The translations under genes were made by a program, and so were the position numbers. From assembly GCF_019249795.2 (NCBI RefSeq), contig NZ_CP156892.1, positions 124,001-188,000 on the forward strand: DNA of 64,000 nucleotides. Reading direction: 5' to 3'. The stretch comes from Segatella copri (lineage in GTDB: Bacteria; Bacteroidota; Bacteroidia; Bacteroidales; Bacteroidaceae). The notes below the pieces were generated by a model. It ran no database searches, was not told where the DNA came from, and worked only from the letters and a program-made list of their open reading frames with translations. Below are positions 1-8,476 of this stretch, piece by piece (positions within the stretch are counted from its first letter, which is position 1; each line of letters opens with the position of its first letter).

Positions 1-1177
1 GATCTTTGGACATTTCCACTGCCTTGCCATTCTCATCATCCTTTCCTCCTATACCGCCTTTACCGTCTGCGACTGTGCCACTAAGATAATAGCAATTTGT
101 TATTGGACCTTCATAGTTATCGCCGCACACGCCGCCGACAGAATATTGTCCGCTTACAGAAGCTGTGTTATAGCAGTTTTTGATTGTGCCACTGTTATTG
201 CCGCACACCCCGCCTATTGTTTCTTTTCCTCTGACAGTGCCTTCATTAAAGCAATTTGTTATTGTACTTGTACCATCCGAGTTATCGCCGCACACGCCGC
301 CGACTTTTTTACCTGTTACGCTTACAGAAGCTGTGTTATAGCAGCTTTTGATTGTGCCACCATAGTTATAGCCGCACACGCCGCCGATATTAAGAACATC
401 ATAATCACCTGTTCCGCTGACAGTGCCTTCATTAAAGCTGTTTTCTATTATTCCGCCTTTTTCATTATATCTTCTTTCATTATATCCGCACACGCCGCCT
501 ATTGTTTCTTTTCCTCTGACAGAACCTGTATTTTTGCAATCTTTGACAGTGCCACTGTTATAGCCGCACACGCCGCCTATTCTATACTCGTTTTCTTTGC
601 CAATTACAGTGCTGCTGTTAGAACAGTTTTGGAGTTCGCCAGAATTCGATCCGCACACGCCGCCTATATACGGACAGTTACTGGACTGAAAATATGAATC
701 CGAAACTCCTACGTTGGAAATCTTGCCTTCGGCTCCTATGCAGCCAAACAAGCCAACATACCATGAGTTAGATTTATTGAAATACAATCCGCTGATGGTG
801 TGTCCATTGCCATCAAAGGTGCCAGTATATGCATCATCATCAGAAGAAGATTTACCAATAGGTATCCATTCTATAAAGTCGTTTCCGCTTACCAGATCTT
901 TATTTGGGTCAAGAACGCCCGTATTCACGATAATGTCATCCGTGAGGATTGCATTGGCAGATAAATCCTTTTTGACGCCTGGAAGCGTACCATTCACCAG
1001 ACCTGCAAACCAATAAAGTTCTTCAGCAGTACCAATTTTATATGGGGTTCCTGCGCCATCACCTTCCGGTATTTTTAGATCAATACTTTTCGCCAACATC
1101 ATGGTTGGCATAATCATGGTTGTCACGAACAAAAGCATCGTGAAAAGCCATCTCAATTTTACAAAATTCGTTTTCAT
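1..1177 (-). CDS. GLUG-repeat surface/secreted protein (3' end outside window)
   Basis: Reading the minus strand from ATG at 1177 gives one open frame to the window edge, about 392 residues with no stop, so the protein is partial at its C-terminus. It begins with a basic n-region and a hydrophobic stretch ending near residue 30 (signal peptide). A segment reading ELYWFAGLVNG near residue 50 is typical of the region ahead of GLUG repeats. From about residue 170 the motif IGGVCGxN recurs roughly every 25-35 residues, alternating with NCxNTxSV-type strands, as in GLUG-motif proteins that form beta-solenoids on the cell surface. The ligand is unknown. The repeats show in DNA as recurrent gccgcacacgccgcc blocks on the plus strand. 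The plus-strand open frame across 146-697 is an artefact of these repeats. Confidence 0.8.
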   Translation of the reverse strand, partial: MKTNFVKLRWLFTMLLFVTTMIMPTMMLAKSIDLKIPEGDGAGTPYKIGTAEELYWFAGLVNGTLPGVKKDLSANAILTDDIIVNTGVLDPNKDLVSGNDFIEWIPIGKSSSDDDAYTGTFDGNGHTISGLYFNKSNSWYVGLFGCIGAEGKISNVGVSDSYFQSSNCPYIGGVCGSNSGELQNCSNSSTVIGKENEYRIGGVCGYNSGTVKDCKNTGSVRGKETIGGVCGYNERRYNEKGGIIENSFNEGTVSGTGDYDVLNIGGVCGYNYGGTIKSCYNTASVSVTGKKVGGVCGDNSDGTSTITNCFNEGTVRGKETIGGVCGNNSGTIKNCYNTASVSGQYSVGGVCGDNYEGPITNCYYLSGTVADGKGGIGGKDDENGKAVEMSKD

Positions 1178-1276
1178 ATTGTTAGTTATTAAATTAATAT
1201 TTTCTTGTAAAAAAAAATACTTTTGTGCATTCAGCCAAATCTTGCCACTATGCAGCGGCATTATCCACCGAAGCAC

Positions 1277-1534
1277 CTATTCTCTCATTGCCGTCAGATA
1301 TACTGTCATTCCCAGGATGATGACGAAAGACTGTCTGAGAAACAGATAGATATAATATCTTCCTCTCTTGATGAAATCACAGAAACTGTAGCGAGCCTTG
1401 TTGTTTCCATCAAGATATATCCTGTAGTCTTGAACCATGGCATAGCTCATGACTATGGCGAACAGCAGAAGAAACAATGCCACTATAAAAATAGCCTGTT
1501 CCTCTTTCGTGAAAGTCTCTATCATATTTTCCAT
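1277..1534 (-). CDS. small two-helix membrane protein, unknown function
   Basis: An 85-residue protein with two hydrophobic segments (about residues 14-34 and 64-82) separated by a basic, aromatic loop. I recognise no family. A perfect -7 box lies at 1539-1546 on the same strand, so the ATG at 1534 would sit almost on the transcription start. Translation is therefore either leaderless or starts at the second Met (1525). The gene lies between the GLUG protein and a decayed AraC relic, and nothing in the context suggests a job. Confidence 0.6.
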   Translation of the reverse strand: MENMIETFTKEEQAIFIVALFLLLFAIVMSYAMVQDYRIYLDGNNKARYSFCDFIKRGRYYIYLFLRQSFVIILGMTVYLTAMRE

Positions 1535-1538
1535 GGTG

Positions 1539-1546
1539 CAAATATA
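1539..1546 (-). promoter_or_regulatory. -7 promoter box (TATATTTG)
   Basis: Matches the Bacteroidota consensus TAnnTTTG on the minus strand, 5 nt upstream of the annotated start of the small membrane protein. Confidence 0.55.
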
Positions 1547-1688
1547 GTATTTTTTTCGAAAAAAGTGTTGCTTTCCTATAAAAAAGTGTCTATTTTCTAT
1601 GTTTTAGGTGTCTACTTCCTGCAAGTAGCCCCCCTTAACAATTTGTTCCCTTCAGTGATGCGTTTTCCTGGTATTTATCGAAAAATGG

Positions 1689-1850
1689 TTAATCCTGCTT
1701 TTTATCCTCCGGGGCTACATTTTCAGCCATTTTCTCCCGCCATTCGGTAGGAGTACAGCCTTCCTTTAACTTGAAAATGCGGTATAGATAGGTTCGGGCA
1801 GAGAAGCCACAAAACGTATCTTGGCAAGCCAGAGGCGGAAGGTGAAGTTT
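1689..1850 (-). pseudogene. relic of AraC-family regulator C-terminus
   Basis: The minus strand between about 1790 and 1689 encodes the end of an AraC/XylS helix-turn-helix domain: GFSARTYLYRIFK, then EGCTPTEWREK, then a charged tail and stop (1689-1691). Upstream of about 1850 the frame no longer encodes a recognisable AraC domain and no start is present, so only the last helix-turn-helix survives. The 156-aa open frame over 1766-2236 reads a different frame and is not this gene. Confidence 0.6.
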
Positions 1851-2010
1851 AGGCATGAAGTGAAGTAGCGTGTATCCCCCGCCGGCGCACCAGCCTTCCA
1901 GTTTCTTTCACTTCTCTTTCCGGAGTCTTTCAGAAAGCTTCGGGTGTAAAGTCTTTTCCTTGTCAGTATATTCAAGTAACTTGCGAAACTATAGTTACCA
2001 TATACTTCCT

Positions 2011-2120
2011 TACTGAACTTTCGCATGTTTTGCCCCACACGCCCTGAAAGGGCAGAAGCCCCTAGCCCAGGGCATCGCCCTTTCAGGGCGTGTGGGGTAA
2101 AACTCGCGAAACTTGAATAA
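2011..2120. repeat. MITE-like palindromic element, copy A
   Basis: A perfect 21-bp inverted repeat (2033-2053 and 2077-2097) built on ACACGCCCTGAAAGGGC sits inside an outer imperfect inverted repeat (tactgaactttcgcatg at 2011 and gcgaaacttgaata near 2105-2120). The same outer ends recur at 29799-29945 and a weaker relic lies at 63541-63611. It has no coding capacity. This is the architecture of a MITE or REP-like element. Confidence 0.6.
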
Positions 2121-2244
2121 GATTCAAGCAAATGATGATTGATTATAATGGGCTTATAAACTCCAGAAAAAAAGAATCTATGAAAAAGTATGATAAAACA
2201 TGAGCAAGTATGAGCAACTGTGAGTTGACCCCTCACCGATTTCG

Positions 2245-2252
2245 TATCTTTG
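2245..2252 (+). promoter_or_regulatory. -7 promoter box for HU/smalltalk/amidase unit
   Basis: TATCTTTG matches TAnnTTTG. It lies about 100 nt upstream of the HU-like start, with a weak TTGA about 17 nt further upstream. The leader runs through about 2340. Confidence 0.65.
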
Positions 2253-2350
2253 CATTGTGGTTCAGAGATAACATCTCATACCACCAAGAGGCAATGCGCA
2301 GCGCCCCCTACTACACAAACACAATTTATTAACCTTAAAATGAAGACACT

Positions 2351-2902
2351 ATGATTCTGTACACATTAAAGAAGTATGTCAACGAGAAGTTGAGCGCCGC
2401 TAACGGCAAGTTTTTCGCTTACCCTGTAATCACCCAGACCTATGGTCTTGATGAACTCGCAGAGCACATGGAAAGTCACAACACACCGTTCTCAAAGGGA
2501 GCCATCAAGGGTATGCTCACCGACATGGTGAGCTGCGTAAGAGAACTGGTTCTGCAGGGTATCGCCGTGAAGATTCCCGACCTCGCCATCTTCAGCATCG
2601 GCATCAAGAACAAGGAAGGTGCTGCCTCCGAGAAGGAGTTCAGCATCACCAAGAACATTGCCGGACTGAAGCTCCGTGCCCGTGGCACCGGTGAGTTCAA
2701 GGCAAACAGTCTGAACCTCGATGCATCCCTGAAGAAGGCTACAGCCGTAACAGGAGATGTTACTCCACCAGACGGCGGTAAGGATAACACAGGCGATACT
2801 ACCCAGGGTGGCGGCACAAGCCAGGGTGGCGACTCAACACAGACTGGCGGATCAGGCAACACCGAGAGCACCGGCTCCGATGGTAGCGACGGCCTGGAGT
2901 AA
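2351..2902 (+). CDS. HU-like DNA-binding protein (HU-HIG type)
   Basis: 183 residues. Residues 1-115 match the Bacteroidota histone-like family related to HU/IHF: a helical N-terminus, then the segment containing IPDLAIFSIGIK and a beta region. After about residue 125 the chain becomes a low-complexity Gly/Ser/Thr/Asp tail with repeated TQGG/GGDST-type units, likely disordered. Family members bind DNA, but the role of this type is not established. It is followed by a smalltalk protein and an amidase, a trio often seen together in Bacteroides and Prevotella, commonly in accessory DNA. A promoter lies at 2245. Confidence 0.85.
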   Translation: MILYTLKKYVNEKLSAANGKFFAYPVITQTYGLDELAEHMESHNTPFSKGAIKGMLTDMVSCVRELVLQGIAVKIPDLAIFSIGIKNKEGAASEKEFSITKNIAGLKLRARGTGEFKANSLNLDASLKKATAVTGDVTPPDGGKDNTGDTTQGGGTSQGGDSTQTGGSGNTESTGSDGSDGLE

Positions 2903-3111
2903 CCCCCTCGCCAGTAGATGAAGAAAGAAGGTTTTAGACAGGATGCAGTCCGGGATTCGGCTATAGCACCCCCGGCTATTCATCAATATAGCAAGCATCA
3001 TTGAAACACGCGCTATCAAGCCCATCTGCTCATCCTGTCAGCCTTCCTTCTCCAGTATCGCCCGGATATAGGAAATCCGAGCCCCCAATCCATTTATTAA
3101 CCTTAAATCAA

Positions 3112-3210
3112 ATGAAAATGAAAAGAGAAACACTCAAGAAAATTCTGAATTTCGTCATTACCGTTCTCACCGCCGTAGCCTCTGCCTTTTGTGTGCAGAG
3201 CTGCCAGTAG
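3112..3210 (+). CDS. smalltalk protein
   Basis: A 32-residue peptide beginning MKMKRETLKKILNF, with one hydrophobic helix and ending near a cysteine (VQSCQ). Length, sequence and position between the HU-like protein and the amidase match the smalltalk family of Bacteroidota. The Cys near the end resembles a minimal lipobox, but the function is unknown. ATG 3112 is chosen because the start matches the family; ATG 3118 is the alternative. The longer frame from 3001 has no family support. Confidence 0.75.
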   Translation: MKMKRETLKKILNFVITVLTAVASAFCVQSCQ

Positions 3211-3236
3211 TATCAACCCTTTAAAGATTCAGCACT

Positions 3237-3671
3237 ATGAAAAACACAAGAAAAATATCACTTATTGTCATTCACTGTTCTGCCACCCGCGTCACGCAGG
3301 ACTTCACCTTCGAAAAGCTCGAAGCCTGTCATTTAGCCCGTGGTTTCCGCAGCATCGGTTATCACTATTACATCACGAAAGACGGCGTCATCTACCCCGG
3401 ACGTCCCGAATCAGAAATCGGCGCCCACGCCCGCCATTTCAATGCACACAGTATCGGCATCTGTTACGAAGGCGGTCTCGACGCCGACGGCAATCCGGCA
3501 GATACCCGTACGAAGGCTCAGAAGCAGTCGCTCCAGAATCTCCTGACGAGTCTGTGCGTAGACTATCCCGAAGCCGAGATCCTAGGTCATCGTGATCTCC
3601 CGAACGTCCACAAGTCCTGTCCCTGCTTCAGTGTTCAGGCTTGGCTGAATGAAATCAAATTCCACATTTAG
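3237..3671 (+). CDS. N-acetylmuramoyl-L-alanine amidase (Amidase_2, T7-lysozyme-like)
   Basis: 144 residues, essentially one Amidase_2 domain with no signal peptide. Probable zinc ligands are the His of VIHCSATR (about residue 13), the His of LGHRDL (about 117) and the Cys of SCPCF (about 129), as in T7 lysozyme. GYHYYI is the usual core motif. The enzyme would cleave the bond between MurNAc and the stem peptide. The absence of a signal peptide fits a phage-type lysin or a protein released by other means. It is third in the HU/smalltalk/amidase trio and is followed by a strong terminator. Confidence 0.88.
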   Translation: MKNTRKISLIVIHCSATRVTQDFTFEKLEACHLARGFRSIGYHYYITKDGVIYPGRPESEIGAHARHFNAHSIGICYEGGLDADGNPADTRTKAQKQSLQNLLTSLCVDYPEAEILGHRDLPNVHKSCPCFSVQAWLNEIKFHI

Positions 3672-3721
3672 CCCTCTATTCAGTTGATATTGTTCATACT
3701 TTATTATTTTTTCTACTTTCT

Positions 3722-3758
3722 CCCCCAATCTTAAGTGATTAAGGTTGGGGGATTTTTT
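3722..3758. terminator. intrinsic terminator after the amidase
   Basis: A 13-bp stem (cccccaatcttaa / ttaaggttggggg, one G-T wobble) with a 4-nt loop, followed by a run of six T. Confidence 0.85.
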
Positions 3759-3898
3759 GTTCAGGAATCTGCAAACTTCTTCATAATGAGGAGTATTGCG
3801 CCCCCACTTTTCCACAGAAAAGAAGGCTGTAACATGAAATATAAGGCATAATTGTTTTAAATAATGTAAAAAAGTAACGTAATACTAAACTTTATATG

Positions 3899-3906
3899 TA
3901 CTTTTG
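3899..3906 (+). promoter_or_regulatory. -7 promoter box for the DUF1573 operon
   Basis: TACTTTTG, a TAnnTTTG match, 62 nt upstream of the DUF1573 start. No clear -33 element. Confidence 0.6.
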
Positions 3907-3968
3907 CATCGAATTAAATAAAAATAAGAAACAAATTAAAGAGAAAATATAAAGAAAGAAGAAAGGAT

Positions 3969-4358
3969 ATGAAGATGAAAAGAATCATATTGACACTCAC
4001 TATGCTGGTGGCTCTTGTAGCTACTGCATCTGCTCAGGCAGAGATTAAGTTCGACAAACTGATACACAACTTCGGTTCGTTCGAAGAGTCAAACCCGGTA
4101 CAGAAGGCTACCTTTACCTTCACCAATGTGGGCAACAAGCCTTTGATTATCAACCAGGCTATTGCCAGCTGCGGCTGTACCATACCTTCTTACACCAAGA
4201 AGCCTATCGCTCCAGGCGAGAAGGGACAGATTAGTGTTACCTATAACGGCAAGGGCATGTTCCCTGGTCATTTCAAGAAGAGCATCACCGTCCGTTCTAA
4301 CGGCAATGTAGAAATGTCACGTCTCTATATAGAAGGTGTTATGACAGAAAAGAAATAA
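3969..4358 (+). CDS. DUF1573 domain secreted protein
   Basis: 129 residues with a Sec signal peptide (hydrophobic core LTLTMLVALVATASA, cleavage near AQA). The mature part is a single immunoglobulin-like DUF1573 domain: FDKLIHNFGSF, then FTNVGNKPL, then SCGCTIP with the conserved CGC, then APGEKGQISVTY. These are exported beta-sandwich proteins of unknown function, common in Bacteroidota. ATG 3969 and 3975 are both possible starts. It is first gene of a likely operon with the EFR1 protein (29-nt gap) and the M6 protease. Confidence 0.85.
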   Translation: MKMKRIILTLTMLVALVATASAQAEIKFDKLIHNFGSFEESNPVQKATFTFTNVGNKPLIINQAIASCGCTIPSYTKKPIAPGEKGQISVTYNGKGMFPGHFKKSITVRSNGNVEMSRLYIEGVMTEKK

Positions 4359-4387
4359 TCTAGCTCAATACATATTTAAAAGTAAGC

Positions 4388-5239
4388 ATGATTTTCTATT
4401 TCTCCGGAACTGGAAATACCAAGTGGGCAGCAGCCAGACTGGCAGCGGCTACACACGAAGACTTGATTCCTATCGCCCCTTATATGCGGGCGGATGATTC
4501 AAGCCACAATATAGCCGAGCCGTTTATTCTGAAAGAGAATGAACGGCTCGGATTCGTTTTCCCCGTACATGGCTGGAGGGTTCCACGCCTTGTAAGGGAG
4601 TTTATCAGGAAGATGAAGATACGGAGAGAAACTCCTGATGCTACTGCTGAAGACAAGGAGACGTTCAGAAAGCATCCTTTCGCCTATTGCGTCTGTACTG
4701 CAGGCGACAGCATCGGACTCACCATCGAAAACCTCAACGATACGATTGCGCTGAATGCATCGCTTCAGGCATTGGGCATCACGGAGGTTTCTGCTTCCTA
4801 CTCGCTCATCATGCCGGAATCTTATGTAGGACTTCCTTTTATGGATGTTGATCCGAAGGAGCGCGAAGTTCGTAAGAAATCGAAATCGGCACAGGAACTG
4901 GCGGTTATCTGCGAAGAGATATTCGACAGGAAAGAGGGCGTGAACCGTCTGGTAAAAGGTCCTATCCCCTGGTTCTTCACCAAGGTTGTGGGCGGATTCT
5001 TTGAGAAGGTGCTCATCACCGACAAGCGGTTTCATGTGGAGAAAGACAAGTGCGTGAAGTGTGGCATCTGTGCCAACGTCTGTCCTGTAGGCGATATCAA
5101 GGGCGGTCATGGAGAATATCCGGAATGGCTACATCACAAGGATTGCCTCACCTGCTTTACCTGCTATCACCATTGTCCGCATCACGCCATCGAGTTTGGT
5201 CACCAGACTCAGAAGAAAGGACAATACTTTTATAAATAA
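4388..5239 (+). CDS. EFR1-family flavodoxin/ferredoxin protein
   Basis: 283 residues. The N-terminus is flavodoxin-like with an FMN phosphate-binding loop (FSGTGNTKW, residues 4-12). The C-terminus carries two 4Fe-4S clusters: CVKCGICANVCP near residue 222 and CLTCFTCYHHCP near residue 257. This matches EFR1 proteins, cytosolic electron-transfer modules whose partners are mostly unknown. It may shuttle low-potential electrons in this anaerobe. It lies between DUF1573 and the M6 protease with short gaps. Confidence 0.85.
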   Translation: MIFYFSGTGNTKWAAARLAAATHEDLIPIAPYMRADDSSHNIAEPFILKENERLGFVFPVHGWRVPRLVREFIRKMKIRRETPDATAEDKETFRKHPFAYCVCTAGDSIGLTIENLNDTIALNASLQALGITEVSASYSLIMPESYVGLPFMDVDPKEREVRKKSKSAQELAVICEEIFDRKEGVNRLVKGPIPWFFTKVVGGFFEKVLITDKRFHVEKDKCVKCGICANVCPVGDIKGGHGEYPEWLHHKDCLTCFTCYHHCPHHAIEFGHQTQKKGQYFYK

Positions 5240-5262
5240 TCCCCCATCTACCCTAACTGTTT

Positions 5263-6981
5263 ATGAAGAAGGCAATCATCTCTCTGGCGCTCGCCTTCCT
5301 GGGCATCGCCAATCTCTATGCCGTAAAGGCTAAACCGGGCATCGCCAAGATTATGCTGGCTGATGGAACCGTAGCATGTGCTACCCTGCATGGCGACGAA
5401 ACCTTCCACTACTACATGCTGCTGGACGGTACGCCCCTGCGGGAAACCCAAGACGGAAAATACGAAAAGATAACTGCTGAAGAGTTGAACACCCGAAAAA
5501 CCCGTGCTTTCTCTTCAGAGAATCTTACAAGAGCTTCAGAAATAGGAACCGTGAGCCCAAGCTATTTCCCTCATAAGGGAAGCCCGAAGGCATTGGTACT
5601 CCTGGTGCAGTTTCAGGATGTGAAGTTCAAGAGTAAGGATCCGGTTGCAACATTCAACCATTACCTCAACGGAAAGAAGGGAGAAGCTATGCCTGAGGCT
5701 GATAAAGAAGTGTTTATCACCAACGAGAAATACTGCCAGAACTATGGCAGCGTACAGCAGTATTTCGCTGACATGAGCGATAACCAGTTTATACCACAGT
5801 TTGACGTAGTGAGTCCTGTTACGGTAAGCAAGAAATCAGCTTATTATGGCAAGAACGGACGTGACGACGGAAGTGACACCAACTTTCCTCAGATGATTAA
5901 GGAAGCCTGCCAGCAGGTAGACGACAAGGTTAACTTTGCCGATTACGACAGCGATGGCGATGGATATGTAGACCTCGTATATGTAATCTATGCCGGCTAT
6001 TCTGAAAGTATCGTAGGTAATTCAGGCGATTGTCTCTGGCCGAAATCGGGTACCGTAGGAGTGGGAACCTATGACGGGAAAACAGTATCCCGATTCGGCA
6101 TCAACAACGAGCTGAACAATAAGCCTGCAGATACCCAAGACGGCAAATACTACATCAATGGTATCGGTCTCTTCTGCCATGAATTTTCGCATACCCTCGG
6201 TTTGCCAGACATCTATCCGACCAACGAAATCACTGAGCACAACCAGAGTCCTGAATATTGGGACGTCATGGATACGGGCAATTATCAGGCTGACGGCTAT
6301 CAGCCTATCCCTTATTCACCATGGGAGAAGAGCATCGTAGGATGGAAACAGCCTACCCTCCTTTCTGATACCGAGGCGAAGCAGATAAAGCTGGAACCAT
6401 ACGACAAGGCATCGGATGCATACAAGATTATAGCCAACAGCCAGGGCGAATACCTGCTGCTGCAGAATATCAGAAACGAGGGATGGTACAAGAAGGCTCT
6501 GGGTTACGGATTGCTGGTATGGCGCATCGCCTACGATGATTTGCCATCGGTTAATCTGGGGGATAATCCCAACAACACGACAGGTAAGCCAAGGGTCATG
6601 ATTGTTCCTGCAGACGGAATGGTATACAACAGCTATAACACGGGCGTCAGCAGCGATGATATCATAACGAGTCTTCAGAACGACCCGTTCCCGACCTACA
6701 AGGCGAGCTCTGCTACAGAGTACGAGGTGAACAGTCTGACCAGTATCACCCTGAACAACAGTGTTGATACGAGTCATCCGCTCTACAACATCACAAAGGA
6801 TGAAGCAACCGGTCTGGTAACCTTCGATTATCTCAAGAACTTCTCTCCTACCGGAATCTCTTCGGTCATCATCGGTAAAGACAGACCGACAGCCTATTTT
6901 GATCTGGAAGGCAGAAAGGTTTCCGTTCCACAAAAGGGCAAGATTTATATTACCAGCAAGGGACAGAAGATAGTATACTAA
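5263..6981 (+). CDS. M6-family secreted metalloprotease with probable T9SS tail
   Basis: 572 residues with a signal peptide (cleavage near LYA-VKA). The zinc site HEFSHTLGLPD (about residue 306) is the HExxHxxGxxD motif of the immune-inhibitor-A-like M6 family, and a calcium-type loop DYDSDGDGYVD lies about 80 residues upstream. The last 30 residues (YFDLEGRKV, then KGKIYITSKGQKIVY) resemble a type IX secretion sorting domain, suggesting export across the outer membrane. The substrate is unknown. Last gene of the DUF1573-EFR1-protease unit and followed by a hairpin terminator. Confidence 0.85.
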   Translation: MKKAIISLALAFLGIANLYAVKAKPGIAKIMLADGTVACATLHGDETFHYYMLLDGTPLRETQDGKYEKITAEELNTRKTRAFSSENLTRASEIGTVSPSYFPHKGSPKALVLLVQFQDVKFKSKDPVATFNHYLNGKKGEAMPEADKEVFITNEKYCQNYGSVQQYFADMSDNQFIPQFDVVSPVTVSKKSAYYGKNGRDDGSDTNFPQMIKEACQQVDDKVNFADYDSDGDGYVDLVYVIYAGYSESIVGNSGDCLWPKSGTVGVGTYDGKTVSRFGINNELNNKPADTQDGKYYINGIGLFCHEFSHTLGLPDIYPTNEITEHNQSPEYWDVMDTGNYQADGYQPIPYSPWEKSIVGWKQPTLLSDTEAKQIKLEPYDKASDAYKIIANSQGEYLLLQNIRNEGWYKKALGYGLLVWRIAYDDLPSVNLGDNPNNTTGKPRVMIVPADGMVYNSYNTGVSSDDIITSLQNDPFPTYKASSATEYEVNSLTSITLNNSVDTSHPLYNITKDEATGLVTFDYLKNFSPTGISSVIIGKDRPTAYFDLEGRKVSVPQKGKIYITSKGQKIVY

Positions 6982-6994
6982 CTATATAAACAAT

Positions 6995-7025
6995 GAGGGT
7001 GTGTCATTAAACATGACACACCCTC
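6995..7025. terminator. bidirectional terminator between convergent genes
   Basis: gagggtgtgtcat / atgacacaccctc, a 13-bp perfect stem with a 5-nt loop, flanked by A/T-rich sequence on both sides. Confidence 0.8.
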
Positions 7026-7033
7026 TTATTATT

Positions 7034-7705
7034 TTAATATATTCTAGGACCGAAGATGGTAGTACCTACACGAACCATCGTGCTGCCGTGCTTGACGGCA
7101 ATATGATAATCGTGACTCATACCCCAGCTACGCTCGCAGAAAGCATCATCATCAGCAAAATATCTGGCCTTTATCTCATCAAAGAACTGGGCAGCCTCAT
7201 CAAACTCCTGAGCAATCTGCTGCTCATCGTCTGTATTAGATGCCATCATCATGATGCCACAAATCTGCACATGCTTCATCTCCCGCCATTCGCCTGCCTC
7301 AAGGAGTTCGCGGCAAGCATCAAGAGAAAGACCCGATTTGGTATCTTCCTCAGCCAGATGAAGTTCCAGAAGAACCTTCACCACACGATTGTGCTTGGCA
7401 GCCTGCTTCTCAATCTCCTTTAGAAGTTTCAGACTGTCTACCGATTCAATCATCGAGATATAAGGTGCGATATACTTCACCTTATTGGTCTGCAGATGAC
7501 CGATGAAATGCCACTCGATGTCCTCAGGCAGCGAAGCTACCTTCTTGGCGAGTTCCTGCTCATGACTCTCGCCGAAGATACGCTGTCCTTCAGCATAAGC
7601 CTCCTCGATATACTCGTTGGGATGGAACTTGCTGATAGCAACGAGACGGACACCGGCAGGCAAGCTGCCCAGCACCTCATGGAGATTTCCTTTTACATCA
7701 TACAT
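7034..7705 (-). CDS. YggS/PROSC-family PLP homeostasis protein
   Basis: 223 residues, the usual family length. The motif LVAISKFHP near residue 24 holds the PLP-binding lysine. FGESHEQEL, WHFIGHLQTNK, IESVD and MSHDYHIAV are characteristic, the last being the family's MSxD phosphate-binding region. The protein is cytosolic, binds pyridoxal phosphate without a known catalytic reaction, and helps balance the free PLP pool. The DUF4494 gene ends only 7 nt upstream, so the two are likely co-transcribed. Confidence 0.92.
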   Translation of the reverse strand: MYDVKGNLHEVLGSLPAGVRLVAISKFHPNEYIEEAYAEGQRIFGESHEQELAKKVASLPEDIEWHFIGHLQTNKVKYIAPYISMIESVDSLKLLKEIEKQAAKHNRVVKVLLELHLAEEDTKSGLSLDACRELLEAGEWREMKHVQICGIMMMASNTDDEQQIAQEFDEAAQFFDEIKARYFADDDAFCERSWGMSHDYHIAVKHGSTMVRVGTTIFGPRIY

Positions 7706-7712
7706 AGTTCAA

Positions 7713-8213
7713 TTATTTTTGCTCCTCGTATTCAGGCACATCATTCTTCTCCTCTTTCTTCTCGTTAGGAGCATGGTGCTCGAATACATCCATCAGTTTG
7801 GTTTCGTTCAAACCAACCACATCATAATCTATCATGGTCTTGCCCATCACCTCATCAATATAACGGAGGGCACGGGCGAGAGACTTAGCCTGAACAAGAT
7901 AAGTAACATTGCTGCGCTTCTCCTTCTCACTCTTCTCATCAATTGTGATGAACTGGAGTTTAGCCTTATACCACTTATCATCATCATCCACATCGCTGAA
8001 GAAGATTTCGCCGTAGCAAGCCTTACCGATACCGCTCACCTTCAACTCGCCGCTTACATAAACCGACATCTCATCGATGATGGCGCTCTCAGCCTCGGTA
8101 AAGCTCAAAGCATCTACTACGTATGCTTCAGAAACAACCTTTTCTGAACCATCCTCCATTGTCTTCTGATATTTCACTTTGGTCTCAAACCATGTACTTG
8201 TTCTACTTCTCAT
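7713..8213 (-). CDS. DUF4494 protein
   Basis: 166 residues matching DUF4494, a Bacteroidota family of unknown function (WFETKVKYQKT, then DALSFTEAE, then KAKLQFITIDEK, then LMDVFEH). It is predicted soluble, with an acidic/lysine-rich tail. It lies directly upstream of the YggS-like gene and behind a promoter at 8278-8285, and seems to be the first gene of this two-gene unit. Confidence 0.85.
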   Translation of the reverse strand: MRSRTSTWFETKVKYQKTMEDGSEKVVSEAYVVDALSFTEAESAIIDEMSVYVSGELKVSGIGKACYGEIFFSDVDDDDKWYKAKLQFITIDEKSEKEKRSNVTYLVQAKSLARALRYIDEVMGKTMIDYDVVGLNETKLMDVFEHHAPNEKKEEKNDVPEYEEQK

Positions 8214-8277
8214 ATTTTTCTTCTTACTTATTTTTAATTAATTAGTATAATCTTATAACATTTCTTGAAATTAAGTG

Positions 8278-8285
8278 CAAAGTTA
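8278..8285 (-). promoter_or_regulatory. -7 promoter box for DUF4494-yggS
   Basis: TAACTTTG on the minus strand, about 65 nt upstream of the DUF4494 start. Confidence 0.6.
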
Positions 8286-8379
8286 TAAAAAAGAAAGCAA
8301 AGAGCGACATATTTAAAGAGTTTTTAATCAAAAAATAAAATTTAACCGAAAGTTATTCTCAATTCTCATCTAATTTTCT

Positions 8380-8387
8380 TATCTTTG
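8380..8387 (+). promoter_or_regulatory. -7 promoter box for the aminotransferase
   Basis: TATCTTTG, about 90 nt upstream of the chosen aminotransferase start; it diverges from the 8278 promoter. Confidence 0.65.
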
Positions 8388-8476
8388 CAGCCGATTAGCG
8401 TAAATTGAAAAGACCAAAAGGTCATAGAATTCAATTTTCGACACGGATAATTAATAGAAAGAAACAATATTTTAAG

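Noticed and set aside
146..697. Plus-strand open frame with repeated AHAAY segments
   Set aside because: It is the complement of the GLUG repeat DNA; the minus strand reads a signal peptide and IGGVCG repeats without stop.
1766..2236. 156-aa minus-strand frame
   Set aside because: It crosses the AraC relic in the wrong frame and runs through MITE-like copy A; no family-like sequence and no promoter.
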